DNA of 64,000 nt, from positions 620,001 to 684,000 of the forward strand of contig NZ_JAMBOT010000002.1 in NCBI RefSeq assembly GCF_023715725.1, written 5' to 3'. Both the position numbers and the translations under genes were made by a program. This document shows positions 52,534 to 62,418 of this stretch, in pieces; positions within the stretch are counted from its first letter, which is position 1; each line of letters begins with the position of its first letter. Below the pieces are notes generated by a model. The model did no database searches and was not told the DNA's origin. It worked only from the letters and a program-made list of their open reading frames with translations. The DNA comes from Paenibacillus pasadenensis (GTDB taxonomy: Bacteria > Bacillota > Bacilli > Paenibacillales > Paenibacillaceae).

Positions 52534-54012
52534 GTGGAAAAAGTGGATATTTTCAAAGATATCGCAGAACGGACCGGCGGTGACATCTACCTCGGCGTCG
52601 TTGGTGCGGTCCGTACAGGGAAGTCGACGTTTATCAAACGTTTCATGGAAACCGTGGTGCTTCCCAACATCACCAGCGAGGCAGATCGGGTTCGTGCCGT
52701 GGATGAGCTGCCGCAAAGCGCGGCAGGCAAAACGATCATGACGACGGAGCCGAAGTTTGTGCCTAATCAAGCCGTCCGCATCAACGTCGCAGAAGGGCTT
52801 GAGGTCAACGTACGGCTCGTGGATTGCGTCGGTTATGCGGTTGACGGCGCAAAGGGTTATGAGGATGAAAATGGTCCGCGTATGATTACGACCCCTTGGT
52901 TTGAGGAGCCAATCCCGTTCCAGGAAGCGGCCGAAATCGGAACGCGCAAGGTCATTCAGGAGCATTCAACGCTTGGCGTTGTTGTAACGACAGACGGCTC
53001 TATCGCCGAAATCCCGCGCAGCTCATACGTGGAGTCGGAGGAACGTGTCATTGCCGAGCTGAAGGAAGTTGGCAAGCCGTTTGTCCTGATCATCAACTCC
53101 ACCCGCCCAAAAAGCGAGGAAGCGCAGCAGCTGCGCGGAGAGCTTCAGGCCAAATACGATATTCCCGTCATGACGCTCAGCGCGGCTAGCATGGGCGAGG
53201 AAGAAGTCATGTCCGTCCTGCGCGAGGTGTTGTACGAATTCCCGGTTCATGAGGTCAATGTGAATCTTCCAAGCTGGGTCATGGTGCTGAACGAAAACCA
53301 CTGGCTCCGCAGCAACTATGAAAATTCCGTGCGCGATACGGTTCAGGACATCCGGAGGCTGCGCGACGTGGACCGCGTAGTCGCCCAGTTCATGGAATAC
53401 GATTTCATTTCCCGCGCCGGATTGAGCGATATGAACATGGGGCAGGGTGTAGCCGAAATTGATCTGTATGCGCCTGATGAGCTGTACGACCAAATTCTGA
53501 TGGAGGTCGTTGGCGTTGAGATTCGCGGCAAGGACCATCTGCTCCAGCTGATGCAGGATTTCACGCATGCCAAGCGGGAGTATGACCGGTTCGCGGAAGC
53601 GCTGGATATGGTCAAAACGACCGGCTATGGCATCGCAGCTCCAACGTTGGCCGAAATGCAGCTTGACGAGCCGGAGCTGATCCGCCAAGGCTCACGCTTC
53701 GGGGTCAGACTGAAAGCGACGGCTCCTTCCATCCATATGATTCGGGTTGATGTTGAGTCGGAGTTTGCGCCGATCATCGGAACGGAGAAACAAAGCGAGG
53801 AGCTTGTGCGTTATCTGATGCAGGACTTCGAGAACGATCCGATCAAGGTGTGGGATTCCGATATGTTCGGACGCTCCCTGCACTCCATCGTGCGGGAGGG
53901 AATCCAAGGCAAGATCGCGATGATGCCCGACAACGCGCGGTATAAGCTGCAGGAAACGCTGGGCCGAATTATTAACGAGGGCTCCGGCGGGCTGATCGCC
54001 ATCATTTTGTAG
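52534..54012 (+). CDS. spoIVA: Stage IV sporulation protein A (coat morphogenetic ATPase)
   Basis: 492 residues, the same length as B. subtilis SpoIVA. Walker A GAVRTGKSTF, a Walker B-like VRLVDCVGYAV, a middle domain and the conserved C-terminus (GRIINEGSGGLIAIIL) that contacts SpoVM. It hydrolyses ATP to polymerise as the basement layer of the spore coat on the forespore surface. GTG 52534 is chosen for GGGAGGGGATCTG; the frame opens at 52489 without support. Confidence 0.97.
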   Translation: MEKVDIFKDIAERTGGDIYLGVVGAVRTGKSTFIKRFMETVVLPNITSEADRVRAVDELPQSAAGKTIMTTEPKFVPNQAVRINVAEGLEVNVRLVDCVGYAVDGAKGYEDENGPRMITTPWFEEPIPFQEAAEIGTRKVIQEHSTLGVVVTTDGSIAEIPRSSYVESEERVIAELKEVGKPFVLIINSTRPKSEEAQQLRGELQAKYDIPVMTLSAASMGEEEVMSVLREVLYEFPVHEVNVNLPSWVMVLNENHWLRSNYENSVRDTVQDIRRLRDVDRVVAQFMEYDFISRAGLSDMNMGQGVAEIDLYAPDELYDQILMEVVGVEIRGKDHLLQLMQDFTHAKREYDRFAEALDMVKTTGYGIAAPTLAEMQLDEPELIRQGSRFGVRLKATAPSIHMIRVDVESEFAPIIGTEKQSEELVRYLMQDFENDPIKVWDSDMFGRSLHSIVREGIQGKIAMMPDNARYKLQETLGRIINEGSGGLIAIIL

Positions 54013-54041
54013 GATGAATAAAAATACAAAATAGGTAAAGG

Positions 54042-54069
54042 CCGAGTGTCTGCGGACACTCGGTTTTTT
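54042..54069 (+). terminator. Terminator of spoIVA
   Basis: CCGAGTGTC / GACACTCGG with loop TGCG, then TTTTTT. Confidence 0.92.
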
Positions 54070-54111
54070 ATTTTGAATCGGTGAAATTAGGGGTTTTAAT
54101 TAAGGTTTTTA

Positions 54112-54125
54112 TGAAAACGATCTAA
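54112..54125 (+). promoter_or_regulatory. Catabolite-responsive element (cre)-like site
   Basis: TGAAAACGATCTAA agrees with the CcpA consensus TGWAANCGNTNWCA at 13 of 14 positions. A perfect 12-base palindrome GTATAATTATAC containing a TATAAT lies 32 bases further (54157-54168). Both precede a decayed sugar-binding lipoprotein gene in an AT-rich stretch. Confidence 0.5.
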
Positions 54126-54299
54126 AGGGCAATTAACTAACCATTAAGTTAAATATGTATAATTATACAACATTCTGATTAATTATTTTGGTTCGGTCAA
54201 TATAAACAAAACTGATTTTCTAACTGGGTAAAGATGCTGTGATAATCTTAATTCATATATGATCCAGTCTAAAAAGTAGGGGCCAAAAGGAGAAGAGGG

Positions 54300-54707
54300 A
54301 TGAACTGGCCTAAAAAATCAATGCTGGCGCTGGCTTCAGCAGTTTTGTTCGTAACGGCAGCTTGTGAAAGCGGTAATGGCGGCTCGAACGCATCCGAGCA
54401 AGGGAGAGACGACGGAGCCGTTACATCCGATGCCATTCTGGCTACTCTTGGCGAAGGCAATGACGGTATTTTGACTGACCATGGTACGGTGGAAGCGCTG
54501 GAGGCTGGCGTAAAAAAGGCAGTTGATAAAGGTATTCCGGTTGTTGCACTTGATGCAAATCTCAAAGTGTCCGGCGTGACCGTGTTCCAGCATAGCGATG
54601 AAAAGCTGGCTTCGACGCTGCATGAATAGATGAAAACAGATATCGGCGGCAAAGGCAGCATCAACTCAACCGGAAACGCGCTTGACTGTCTTTCAATCCG
54701 GCTCTGA
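54300..54707 (+). pseudogene. Decayed sugar ABC transporter substrate-binding lipoprotein
   Basis: The frame starts at a sound ATG (AAAAGGAGAAGAGGG upstream) with a signal peptide and Cys anchor (VTAACESG). After a short linker it jumps to EGNDGILTDHGTVEALEAGVKKAVDKGIPVVAL-type sequence from the middle of ribose/AI-2-class periplasmic-binding proteins. The residues that should lie between are missing. An in-frame TAG at 54627-54629 interrupts it, after which MKTDIGGKGSI continues the family pattern to a TGA at 54705-54707. So it shows an internal deletion, a nonsense mutation and loss of the C-terminal half. No permease or ATPase gene lies nearby. Confidence 0.78.
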
Positions 54708-54864
54708 CGAAGCGGAATCAAGCCTTGCTGGCGCGGTAAAAATAGTCTTGTATTCCGGGTGCCGCTGTATTAGTATAAGTTTGTTCCGCCTGAGCAGGTA
54801 TATTTTTGCAGGAATCGGTTAAACCATGTGATAAGGTGAGAAGAAATAACAGGAGGTGAGTTCA

Positions 54865-55140
54865 TTGAACAAGACCGATCTGATCAATAAGGTATCCGAG
54901 GCGACGGAGCTGTCCAAAAAGGACGCGACGAAAGCGGTTGACGCCGTGTTCGAAGCCATCTCCGATGCTCTTCAAGCAGGTGACAAGGTGCAGCTCGTCG
55001 GCTTCGGCAACTTCGAAGTTCGCGAGCGTCAAGCCCGCAAAGGCCGCAACCCGCAAACCGGCGAAGAAATCGATATCCCAGCGAGCAAAACGCCAGCTTT
55101 CAAACCAGGCAAATCGCTCAAGGACCTTGTTTCCAACTAA
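54865..55140 (+). CDS. hbs: DNA-binding protein HU
   Basis: 91 residues, the standard HU length. [56 protein letters not shown] and [13 protein letters not shown] are all HU signatures. Bends and compacts DNA in the nucleoid. Starts with TTG 54865 after AGGAGGTGA. In Bacillus, mtrA (folE) and mtrB follow directly; here a tRNA and a large accessory gene intervene and folE is absent. Confidence 0.96.
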   Translation: MNKTDLINKVSEATELSKKDATKAVDAVFEAISDALQAGDKVQLVGFGNFEVRERQARKGRNPQTGEEIDIPASKTPAFKPGKSLKDLVSN

Positions 55141-55157
55141 TCCGGTCCAACCGGAGG

Positions 55158-55195
55158 CCGTCCGATTATTGCAATCGGACGGTTTTTATTTTTTT
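55158..55195 (+). terminator. Terminator of hbs
   Basis: CCGTCCGATT / AATCGGACGG, perfect 10-bp stem, then a T-rich run. Confidence 0.92.
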
Positions 55196-55409
55196 CGGAA
55201 TGTTTTGTGATATCCATTAATCTGGAACAGGCGAAAGAAATAGCGGAAATCCAGGTTACATCGGTCCATACTCAAAGTATTGCAGTAGTTCGCACCAAGG
55301 TGCTATAATCGAACCCGTACCGAGCGATTGGTGAGGGCAATGATACATACTTTTTCGTTGAAAATGAGTTTTTACCGCGTTTTCAGCCGTTCCGATTTTT
55401 TAGCAGCGT

Positions 55410-55486
55410 CGGGGTATGGCGCAGCCTGGTAGCGCGCATCCTTGGGGTGGATGAGGTCGCAGGTTCAAATCCTGTTACTCCGACCA
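55410..55486 (+). tRNA. tRNA-Pro (anticodon GGG)
   Basis: 77 bases including an encoded CCA. Acceptor CGGGGTA/TACTCCG (one G-T), D arm GCGC..GCGC, anticodon stem CATCC/GGATG with loop TTGGGGT (anticodon GGG, reading CCC and CCU), T arm GCAGG-TTCAAAT-CCTGT. Its 3' half is repeated in decayed form at about 61905-61960. Confidence 0.96.
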
Positions 55487-55961
55487 TATGTAACAGTCAA
55501 GGGCTCCTGCAACGTTTAAGCCTTAGATATGGCTCTAGCCTTTATAAACTCCGGTTTAACGAATTAGCCTCCTTTATCAGATGCATCTGATAAAGGGGGC
55601 TTTTTGTTGCTCAAATTTGCGGCTAAGGATTTTCTAGGCAATCGGGAGCTTAAATGTCCGTATTTAAACGTCCTAGAATGCCTTAAATGCTTCTTTAGGA
55701 GCAGTAGAGTTCTAGGTGCCCTAAGAATAAAAAAGAGCACTAGATGCCGAGATGGAGCGTGTAGAGTTTGGCTTGCGAGACGGTTTCAACCATACTGGTG
55801 GCGATAAGGCTCTATCCATCTTCCGCAAGTCGAGTGTTGCAAAATTTAATGTCAAGATGATCCCCCCATAAGTAACAGTTGTCTCCTTCAAGGAATGGGT
55901 TATTCTCGATATGATACATATACTCAAGGCTAACGATTCAAGCGCTAATGGGAGGAGGGAA
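55487..55961 (+). other. Non-coding stretch after tRNA-Pro
   Basis: No supported gene. It holds a strong terminator (next entry) and AT-rich sequence. A short open stretch (about 55747-55869, about 40 codons, no ribosome site) could be a worn gene end but resembles nothing I recognise. Confidence 0.5.
55567..55605 (+). terminator. Terminator downstream of tRNA-Pro
   Basis: GCCTCCTTTATCAGAT / ATCTGATAAAGGGGGC, 16-bp near-perfect stem with a 2-base centre, then TTTTT. Confidence 0.9.
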
Positions 55962-56012
55962 ATGACAGGGTACATATTGAAACTAAAAGCACTACCGATT
56001 CCAGTCGTCTAA
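55962..56012 (+). CDS. Possible 16-codon leader peptide upstream of the rhamnosidase gene
   Basis: ATG 55962 follows an excellent GGAGGAGGG (55951-55959). It encodes MTGYILKLKALPIPVV and stops at TAA 56010-56012, 38 bases before the rhamnosidase start. May be a leader ORF or chance. Low confidence. Confidence 0.25.
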   Translation: MTGYILKLKALPIPVV

Positions 56013-56050
56013 GCGTTGGACAACAAAAAGGAAGAGAGAAGGATGATCCG

Positions 56051-56926
56051 ATGAGTTTATTATCCTTAACAAATGCCAAACGCAAATTGAGTATGGCTTC
56101 TCTTGTTTTGGTTCTGATGGCAGGCACGGTGTCAGGCATCTGCAGTCCGGTATCATTGGCGGCGTCTGTTTCAGCTGTGACAATTACCAACCTCAAGGTC
56201 GAATCAACCGCAACGCCGCTTGGAATCGATGTGGAAAAGCCAACCTTTAGCTGGCAAATGGCCGTTTCGTCCGATGTCCGCGGGTACGCGCAGACCGCTT
56301 ATCAGATCATCGTCAAGGATTCCGAAGATCAAGTCGTTTGGGACTCAGATAAGGTCGCAAGCGGCGTTTCAGTAGGTATTTCTTACGCAGGTGACGCTTT
56401 GCGGGCGGCAACGAAATACACTTGGACGGTTACGGTTTGGGATCAGAACGGGGATGCGGCTGCGGGAACTTCTTGGTTTGAGACTGGTCTGATGAATTCG
56501 GAGCTTTCCGCATGGAATGGCGCAACCTGGATCGGCGGCGGTCAGGAGGATATGGTGCTGTATGCGCACTCCTTGTCCGTATTTAAGGTGAAATACAGCA
56601 TAAAGCTGGACAGCGGTTCGAACAGTACAAAAGCCGGCTTTGTGCTTGGCGCAAATGATAGCCGGTTGATGGACAAAAATAAAAATATGTACAATATTCA
56701 GAGCGGAAAAGACCAGAACTATCTTAAATTTGAGCTTGATATTTCAGCCGTAGACGGTTCTGCTAACGGTCTTGCAAAGTTTAACATCTATCGGGCGGGA
56801 TATGCTCCAGGCGATAGCTCCGATACTCCGCTTAATTCGGGCACGATTCCATTGGCGTTAATCAACAAGGATAACAAATATGACAACACGATTTTTATTT
56901 GGAGGAAAACCTTGAGCAATGCTTGA
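56051..56926 (+). CDS. GH78 alpha-L-rhamnosidase, N-terminal part (ends at a frameshift)
   Basis: 291 residues. Signal peptide (about 1-38, ending SLAAS), then the Fn3-like domain typical of GH78 N-termini ([24 protein letters not shown]; later [10 protein letters not shown] and WNGATWIGG) and part of an inserted beta domain. The frame stops at TGA 56924-56926. The same protein continues in the -1 frame (next entry), so a single-base loss in the T-run 56892-56896 (five T; six would restore the frame) is the simplest reading. This is the first half of a broken or slippage-dependent gene, not an independent protein. Confidence 0.75.
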   Translation: MSLLSLTNAKRKLSMASLVLVLMAGTVSGICSPVSLAASVSAVTITNLKVESTATPLGIDVEKPTFSWQMAVSSDVRGYAQTAYQIIVKDSEDQVVWDSDKVASGVSVGISYAGDALRAATKYTWTVTVWDQNGDAAAGTSWFETGLMNSELSAWNGATWIGGGQEDMVLYAHSLSVFKVKYSIKLDSGSNSTKAGFVLGANDSRLMDKNKNMYNIQSGKDQNYLKFELDISAVDGSANGLAKFNIYRAGYAPGDSSDTPLNSGTIPLALINKDNKYDNTIFIWRKTLSNA

Positions 56927-59900
56927 TTTATGTGGATGGCACTGGTGAAAATAACCGAATCATGAGTGCAAAACTTAATCCTTTAGGTGCAAGCGGCGAT
57001 TTTATCAGCTTCCCGATGTTAGCAGAAATCGGTTTTGCAATGGACGCCGGACAGAAAGCCTCCTTCTCTAACCTCGAAGTGTCCAATTTTCGAAAACCTT
57101 CCAGTACGCTGTTTAAAGAAAATCTGAGTCAAATGACTCCATACAACGGCATCTACAGCGGGTATGTAGATGATGCGAATTCCGGATTCAAGGTGGTAAA
57201 TGATGCCTATGTTCTGGACGGCGGGGGAAACGGCATCTTTGCCGTTGCAGACCCAAGCCGAAATTCGGTTCCCATGCTGCGAACAGAGTTTGCTGCAGAC
57301 AACAAGGAAATTGATAAAGCCCGTCTCTATGTTACAGCCCGCGGGATATATGAAATGTATATTAACGGCGAACGTGTAGGTGAAGACTATTTCAACCCTG
57401 GCCATACGCAATATAATGCAACTCATATGTATCAAACCTATGACGTTACAGATATGATCCAATCTGGTGGGGACAACGCCATAGGAGCCTGGCTCGGCGA
57501 GGGCTGGTGGAGCGGCAATTTCTCCTATATTGGGAATAACTGGAACTATTATGGCGACCGTCAATCGCTTTTGGCTAAGCTGGTTATTACGTATAGCGAT
57601 GGATCGACTAAAGTTGTTACAACGAATCCCGCCGAATGGAAATACAATAATGACGGCCCTATCCTTTACGGAAGCTTTTTCCAAGGGGAAAACTACGATG
57701 CGACTAAAGAAGCGGCAATTAACGGTTGGAGCACAGCGGCATATGACGACAGCAATTGGAAAAACGCGGCTGAGGTAAATCTGGACAGCACAAATGCTTT
57801 TGTGGAATGGCCATTACTTTATAACAACATGAAGCTAATCGGCCAAATTGGCGAAAACGCAAGCATCGTAAAAACGCTTACGGCAAAAAGCGTAACGGAT
57901 GTACGTCCGGGTCAAAAGGTCTATGTTTATGATATGGGGCAGAATATGGTAGGCGTACCGAAAATCACAATTAAAAACGGTACTGCCGGACAGAAAATCA
58001 CGATGCGTTATGCCGAGGTGCTCTATCCAGACCTGCCGCAATACGGGGCAAACGTCGGTATGATCATGCTGGAAAATATTCGAGCTGCCCTAGCCCAGGA
58101 TACTTATATTCTCAAGGGTGGAGATGAAGTAATTCAGCCGCGATTCACCTTTCATGGATATCGCTATATCGAAATAACGGGAATTTATGAACCGTTGCCG
58201 ATAGATGCCGTGCAGGGAGTGGTCATCAGCTCCATGAAAGATGAAGCTTCTCATTATGAATCCTCAAACAGTAATGTGAACAGGCTTTGGCAAAATATTA
58301 ACTGGTCCGCTCGCGGAAACTTCCTAAGCGTTCCAACGGACTCCCCGCAGCGCAACGAGCGGATGGCTTGGTCCGGTGACATTTCGGTGTTTTCGAGAAC
58401 AGGCACCTATATCGCGGATGCGGACCAATTCCTTACCCGTCAATTGTTGGCGTTGCGCGATTCCCAGGATTCGAGCGGCAGATTTAAAGACGCTACTCCG
58501 GGCCAAAACGGATTCGGCGGAGTTTTATGGGGGAGCGCGGGCATTACGCTGCCTTGGGAAGTGTACCAACAATATGGAAATACAGCTGTATTGAGACAGC
58601 ATTACGATTCGATGAAAAAATACGTGGATTATTTGAGCGACAATTATGCTCATGATGCGAGGCTTGGCGACTGGCTTAGTCCTCAGTACGAAAAGAACGA
58701 ACCGATATTTCTGGCGACAGCCTATTACGTTTACGATCTGTGGATCATGGCCAATACCGCCGAAGTTCTCGGTCAATCGGTAGATGCCGCAAACTATTGG
58801 GCCTCCTACAACGAACGTAAAAATGACTTTAATGACACGTTTGTGAAAGTGGTGAATGTTGATAACAAATCCGCCAAAAAAACGGTCAAATCCGACGGTA
58901 CGCTTATGGATACACAATCGTCCTACGCTGTTCCGTTAGCTCTAGGCGTATTCAGTGATGAAAACATCCCTGTCATGAATGAAAATCTCGCAAATACGGT
59001 GAAGCGTCAAAACTTCGATGATAATAATGCATTATTGCCTGACTATTCGTTAATGACCGGCTTTATCGGAACGGCATGGATCAGCAAGGCGTTATCAGAT
59101 GGAGGAAACAGCGATTTGGCTTATCGTCAACTGCAGCAAACTTCATTTCCGTCTTGGCTGTATTCGGTAGAGCAAGGCGCAACCACGATTTGGGAGCGAT
59201 TGGATTCATTCACAAGAGAAAATGGCTTCGGCCGCTACAACAATATGAACTCATTTAACCATTATTCCTTCGGAGCTGTCGGTCAATGGATGATGGCGTA
59301 TTCGTTAGGGATACAGCGCGATGAGAATAATCCGGGCTTCAAACATTTTATTTTACAGCCTACTCCCGATCCGGATAAAGTCATGACTTGGGCTCAAGGG
59401 CACTACGATTCGGTGTACGGACGTATTGTCAGCTCGTGGAATATCAACAATGACATGTTTACGTACAATGCGACGGTACCGGCGAACACTACGGCTACCG
59501 TATACATTCCTGCTGCCTCTGAGAGCGCGGTAATGGAAAGCGGGCATCTGGCATCGGAGTCCGCTGGGGTCGCGTTTGTTAAATACGAGAACGGCCATGC
59601 GGTTTATGAGCTTCAGTCCGGCAGTTACCAGTTTACTTCCCCGATCCTTAATACTTCCGGACTGGTCAATCTGCTCCAAGAGGCTAGAGCGATCACAAAT
59701 GCGAACGGAAAATATACAACAGACTCTTTTGCAGCTCTGCAAGAAGCAATTGGAGCTGCTGAAGCAGCATTGGAAACCAGCGAGTCTGAGGAAGAATTGG
59801 CCGCTGCAGCGGCTGCGCTGCAAGCTGCTATTGAAGGTTTAACGGACTCCGGCAATACCATTGTTGTAACTGCAAACAAGCAGCCATGGAAACCAGAATA

Positions 59901-61689
59901 TGCATGGCAAAATGCTGCAGACGGCGATATAGATACGTTCACTTGGATTAGCTCCGCTCAGAATATAGGGGATTACATTCGATTAGAATTAAAAGATCCA
60001 CTGCAACTGCATTCCGTTACACTTACTTCGGTCAATACAACGGATTTGCTGGCTAAATCAGATATCGAAATTTCTATGGATGGTACAAATTGGTTTAAGG
60101 TCGGAGAGATGGATAAATTAAATAGGCAGACGGTCTCAGTCAGCCAGGTGCAAGTTAAGTTCGTTCGACTTACGGTTAAAGAGGAAGCGGCTCGTTGGAC
60201 TCGGATTAATGAAATCGTTCTTAATGACGCACCGGCGCCGACACCGACACCAACACCAACACCAACAGTGACACCGACACCAACGTCGACGCCGACAATT
60301 GTTGTATCTGCAAACAAGCAGCCGTGGAAACCGGAATATGCATGGCAAAATGCAGCTGATGGCGATTTAAGTACGTTTACCTGGATTAGCTCTGCTCAGA
60401 ACGTTGGCGATTATATTCAATTAGAATTAAGCGATCCGCTGCCATTACGTTCAATTACACTTATATCAGAGAATACGACGGACCTGCTGGCTAAATCAGA
60501 TATTGAAGTTTCTATGGATGGAACAAATTGGGGAAAAGTCGGAGAAACGGATAAATTAAACAGGCAGACGGTTCCAGTTACCGAAATACAAGTTAAGTTC
60601 ATTCGTCTAGTGATTAAAGAAGAAGCATCACGCTGGACTAGAATTGATGAAATCATTCTAAATGATGCACCGTCGCTAACACCAACACCAACACCAACAC
60701 CAACACCAACACCAACACCAACACCAACACCAACGCCAACGCCAATAACGACGGCAACGCCGACACCGACAGCAACTCCAACAGCGACGTCGACACCAAC
60801 ACCGACGGCAACGCCAACACCGACGTCGACGGCAACGCCGACACCGACGGCAACGCCGACACCGTCGCCAACACCAACGCCAACACTGACGCCAATAGCA
60901 ACGCCGACACCGACGGCAACGCCAACACCGACACCGACACCGACACCGACGGCAACGCCAACACCGACGGCAACGCCGACACCGACGGCAACGCCGACAC
61001 CGACACCGACAGCAATGCCAACACCGACGCCGACGGCAACGCCAACACCAACACCAACGCCAACACCAACACCAACACCAACACCAACGCCGACACCAAC
61101 TATAAAACCTGGTAATGAACCAGACCAGCATGTAGAAACGGTTGAATGGCCGGATGTGGATGCTGGGCATTGGGCAGCGCAAGCCATTCAAAAAGCGGTT
61201 CAACTCCAAATCGTCGAAGGTTTTGCTGACGGCTCGTTCCAGCCGGGACGGATAACAACACGGGGAGAATTTGCTGCCTTGCTGGGAAGGGCTCTACATA
61301 TGAACGAGCCGACAAACTTCGATCCAGCGTTTGCCGACCAAGCGAGCATACCGGAATGGGCCAGACCGTATGTTTCCCAATTGGTCCAGAGAGGCATTAT
61401 TAACGGGTTTGAGGATGACACCTTTCGAACAGAGAAAAGCATGACCCGGCTCGAAATGGTGGTCATGATTACGAGAGTGCTTGGGATCAAGGTTGAGCAT
61501 AATGCGCCAGTAACGATGTTTACCGATGCAAAGCAGATACCGGAATGGGCCAGACCTTACGTTGCAGCCGCATATCAGACTGGATTAGTAAGCGGAAAAG
61601 AAGAGGGCCGGTTTGATCCTGGCGCATCCGCCACTCGTGCAGAGGCGGTCGCAATAATTATCAGAATGCTGAAGTTGCAAAACAATTAA
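56899..61689 (+). CDS. GH78 alpha-L-rhamnosidase with FIVAR, two F5/8C modules, Pro-Thr linker and SLH anchor (continuation after frameshift)
   Basis: 1596 codons, no start of its own. In order: rest of the N-terminal domain; rhamnosidase N domain ([20 protein letters not shown]); Bac_rhamnosid beta domain; six-hairpin catalytic domain with DSPQRNER (58339-58362), WSGD, WERLDS and [15 protein letters not shown]; a C-terminal beta domain; FIVAR-like helices (about 59660-59845); two F5/8-type C modules (59857-60234, 60295-60672); a long Pro-Thr linker; three SLH domains (61141-61680: [45 protein letters not shown]). Expected to remove terminal rhamnose from plant or bacterial glycans while held on the cell surface through secondary wall polymer. 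Codons look more AT-rich than the flanking backbone. Confidence 0.85.
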   Translation: MEENLEQCLIYVDGTGENNRIMSAKLNPLGASGDFISFPMLAEIGFAMDAGQKASFSNLEVSNFRKPSSTLFKENLSQMTPYNGIYSGYVDDANSGFKVVNDAYVLDGGGNGIFAVADPSRNSVPMLRTEFAADNKEIDKARLYVTARGIYEMYINGERVGEDYFNPGHTQYNATHMYQTYDVTDMIQSGGDNAIGAWLGEGWWSGNFSYIGNNWNYYGDRQSLLAKLVITYSDGSTKVVTTNPAEWKYNNDGPILYGSFFQGENYDATKEAAINGWSTAAYDDSNWKNAAEVNLDSTNAFVEWPLLYNNMKLIGQIGENASIVKTLTAKSVTDVRPGQKVYVYDMGQNMVGVPKITIKNGTAGQKITMRYAEVLYPDLPQYGANVGMIMLENIRAALAQDTYILKGGDEVIQPRFTFHGYRYIEITGIYEPLPIDAVQGVVISSMKDEASHYESSNSNVNRLWQNINWSARGNFLSVPTDSPQRNERMAWSGDISVFSRTGTYIADADQFLTRQLLALRDSQDSSGRFKDATPGQNGFGGVLWGSAGITLPWEVYQQYGNTAVLRQHYDSMKKYVDYLSDNYAHDARLGDWLSPQYEKNEPIFLATAYYVYDLWIMANTAEVLGQSVDAANYWASYNERKNDFNDTFVKVVNVDNKSAKKTVKSDGTLMDTQSSYAVPLALGVFSDENIPVMNENLANTVKRQNFDDNNALLPDYSLMTGFIGTAWISKALSDGGNSDLAYRQLQQTSFPSWLYSVEQGATTIWERLDSFTRENGFGRYNNMNSFNHYSFGAVGQWMMAYSLGIQRDENNPGFKHFILQPTPDPDKVMTWAQGHYDSVYGRIVSSWNINNDMFTYNATVPANTTATVYIPAASESAVMESGHLASESAGVAFVKYENGHAVYELQSGSYQFTSPILNTSGLVNLLQEARAITNANGKYTTDSFAALQEAIGAAEAALETSESEEELAAAAAALQAAIEGLTDSGNTIVVTANKQPWKPEYAWQNAADGDIDTFTWISSAQNIGDYIRLELKDPLQLHSVTLTSVNTTDLLAKSDIEISMDGTNWFKVGEMDKLNRQTVSVSQVQVKFVRLTVKEEAARWTRINEIVLNDAPAPTPTPTPTPTVTPTPTSTPTIVVSANKQPWKPEYAWQNAADGDLSTFTWISSAQNVGDYIQLELSDPLPLRSITLISENTTDLLAKSDIEVSMDGTNWGKVGETDKLNRQTVPVTEIQVKFIRLVIKEEASRWTRIDEIILNDAPSLTPTPTPTPTPTPTPTPTPTPTPITTATPTPTATPTATSTPTPTATPTPTSTATPTPTATPTPSPTPTPTLTPIATPTPTATPTPTPTPTPTATPTPTATPTPTATPTPTPTAMPTPTPTATPTPTPTPTPTPTPTPTPTPTIKPGNEPDQHVETVEWPDVDAGHWAAQAIQKAVQLQIVEGFADGSFQPGRITTRGEFAALLGRALHMNEPTNFDPAFADQASIPEWARPYVSQLVQRGIINGFEDDTFRTEKSMTRLEMVVMITRVLGIKVEHNAPVTMFTDAKQIPEWARPYVAAAYQTGLVSGKEEGRFDPGASATRAEAVAIIIRMLKLQNN
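59857..60672 (+). repeat. Tandem duplication of an F5/8C carbohydrate-binding module
   Basis: Two copies offset by 438 bases (59857-60234 and 60295-60672). Both read [27 protein letters not shown]-like cores and a WTRI-x-EI end. Coding identity is high by eye, indicating a recent in-gene duplication. They are separated by a short Pro-Thr linker (60235-60294). Confidence 0.88.
60676..61104 (+). repeat. Pro-Thr linker encoded by a degenerate CCAACA/CCGACA minisatellite
   Basis: About 430 bases of alternating Pro and Thr codons (with some Ala and Ser), including a run of near-identical ACACCA units at 60679-60740 and again near 61045-61090. Rigid, likely O-glycosylated spacer between binding modules and the SLH anchor; prone to slippage and length change. 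Confidence 0.93.
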
Positions 61690-61699
61690 CCTTCCTGTT

Positions 61700-61737
61700 G
61701 CCGCTCCATTTTCCTGGCGGGGAACGAGCGGCTTTTT
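61700..61737 (+). terminator. Terminator of the rhamnosidase gene
   Basis: GCCGCTC (61700-61706) / GAGCGGC (61726-61732), 7-bp stem, then TTTTT. The stretch 61738-61904 holds no recognised gene. Confidence 0.7.
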
Positions 61738-61904
61738 CTACGCTTAAGGTTTCGTTTAAAGGCTGCTTTTACCATGCAAGGGTTGTACTAAGGTCGCTCA
61801 GCAAGACTGCTTTACAAATTCATCAGACCAATTTATAATACGCTTAAATTGATGTTTTCTCGCAATATCGTAGGATACGAATGAATTATGGTCACTCCTT
61901 TCTC

Positions 61905-61960
61905 CATAGAGCGGGTGAGATACCAGATTTAAATCCTGTTACTCCGACTATACATAACAG
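61905..61960 (+). pseudogene. Decayed 3' half of tRNA-Pro (direct repeat)
   Basis: Same strand as the intact tRNA. From the T arm through the 3' end and 10 bases beyond (61925-61960), it matches 55461-55496 at 30 of 36 positions, and every difference is a transition. The anticodon-arm part upstream is more degraded. The CCA has become CTA, so it is not functional. Confidence 0.78.
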
Positions 61961-61964
61961 CCTG

Positions 61965-62002
61965 AACTGCTTTCCTGACTTGGATCGGGAGGGCAGTTTT
62001 TT
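61965..62002 (+). terminator. Terminator beyond the tRNA remnant
   Basis: AACTGC..CCTGA / TCGGG..GCAGTT interrupted stem, then TTTTTT. Confidence 0.7.
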
Positions 62003-62069
62003 CTAAGAGCAAGCCTATTTGGTCCAAGTAAGTAAATCTAAGGTTTTTAGAACGAAGGAGGAACGCGTC

Positions 62070-62291
62070 ATGGAACAGCAGCAGGGCGACTACATCGTCA
62101 TCAAGGCGAAGGACCAAGGCGTCCAGGTTATCGGTTTGACACGGGGGACGGATACCCGGTTCCATCATACCGAGAAGCTGGATAAAGGAGAGGTTTTGAT
62201 CGTCCAGTTCACGGATCATACCTCCGCAATGAAAATAAGAGGACGGGCCACGATTATATCCCGATATGGCACAATTGAAGCCGGAGATTGA
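62070..62291 (+). CDS. mtrB: Trp RNA-binding attenuation protein TRAP
   Basis: 73 residues from ATG 62070 (GAAGGAGGAA upstream). [47 protein letters not shown] and a short end match TRAP, including the KIRG loop that contacts GAG/UAG triplets in RNA. The 11-subunit ring, loaded with tryptophan, shuts down trp operon expression. The upstream frame to 62019 has no ribosome site. In Bacillus it directly follows folE. Confidence 0.95.
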   Translation: MEQQQGDYIVIKAKDQGVQVIGLTRGTDTRFHHTEKLDKGEVLIVQFTDHTSAMKIRGRATIISRYGTIEAGD

Positions 62292-62294
62292 AGC

Positions 62295-62316
62295 GCAGGC
62301 GCAGGCCTGCTTTTTT
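62295..62316 (+). terminator. Terminator of mtrB
   Basis: GCAGGC-GCAG-GCCTGC then TTTTTT. Confidence 0.85.
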
Positions 62317-62418
62317 ATTTGTCCCGCCAAGTTTTCATGAAATAGGTCCTGTCCCCGTATACATGCAGTATAGGATGATTGCAGTCTGTTCGGCGGCAGT
62401 CGGAGGGGGGATTCGGAA

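Noticed and set aside
55747..55869. Short open stretch (ERVEFGLRDGF-like) after tRNA-Pro
   Set aside because: Too short, no ribosome site, no recognisable family; at most a worn fragment.
60676..61104. CRISPR-like or tandem DNA array
   Set aside because: No spacers; it is an in-frame Pro-Thr coding repeat.
60417..61187. Val-Gly repeat protein on the - strand
   Set aside because: Reverse reading of the Pro-Thr linker minisatellite; no start signal.
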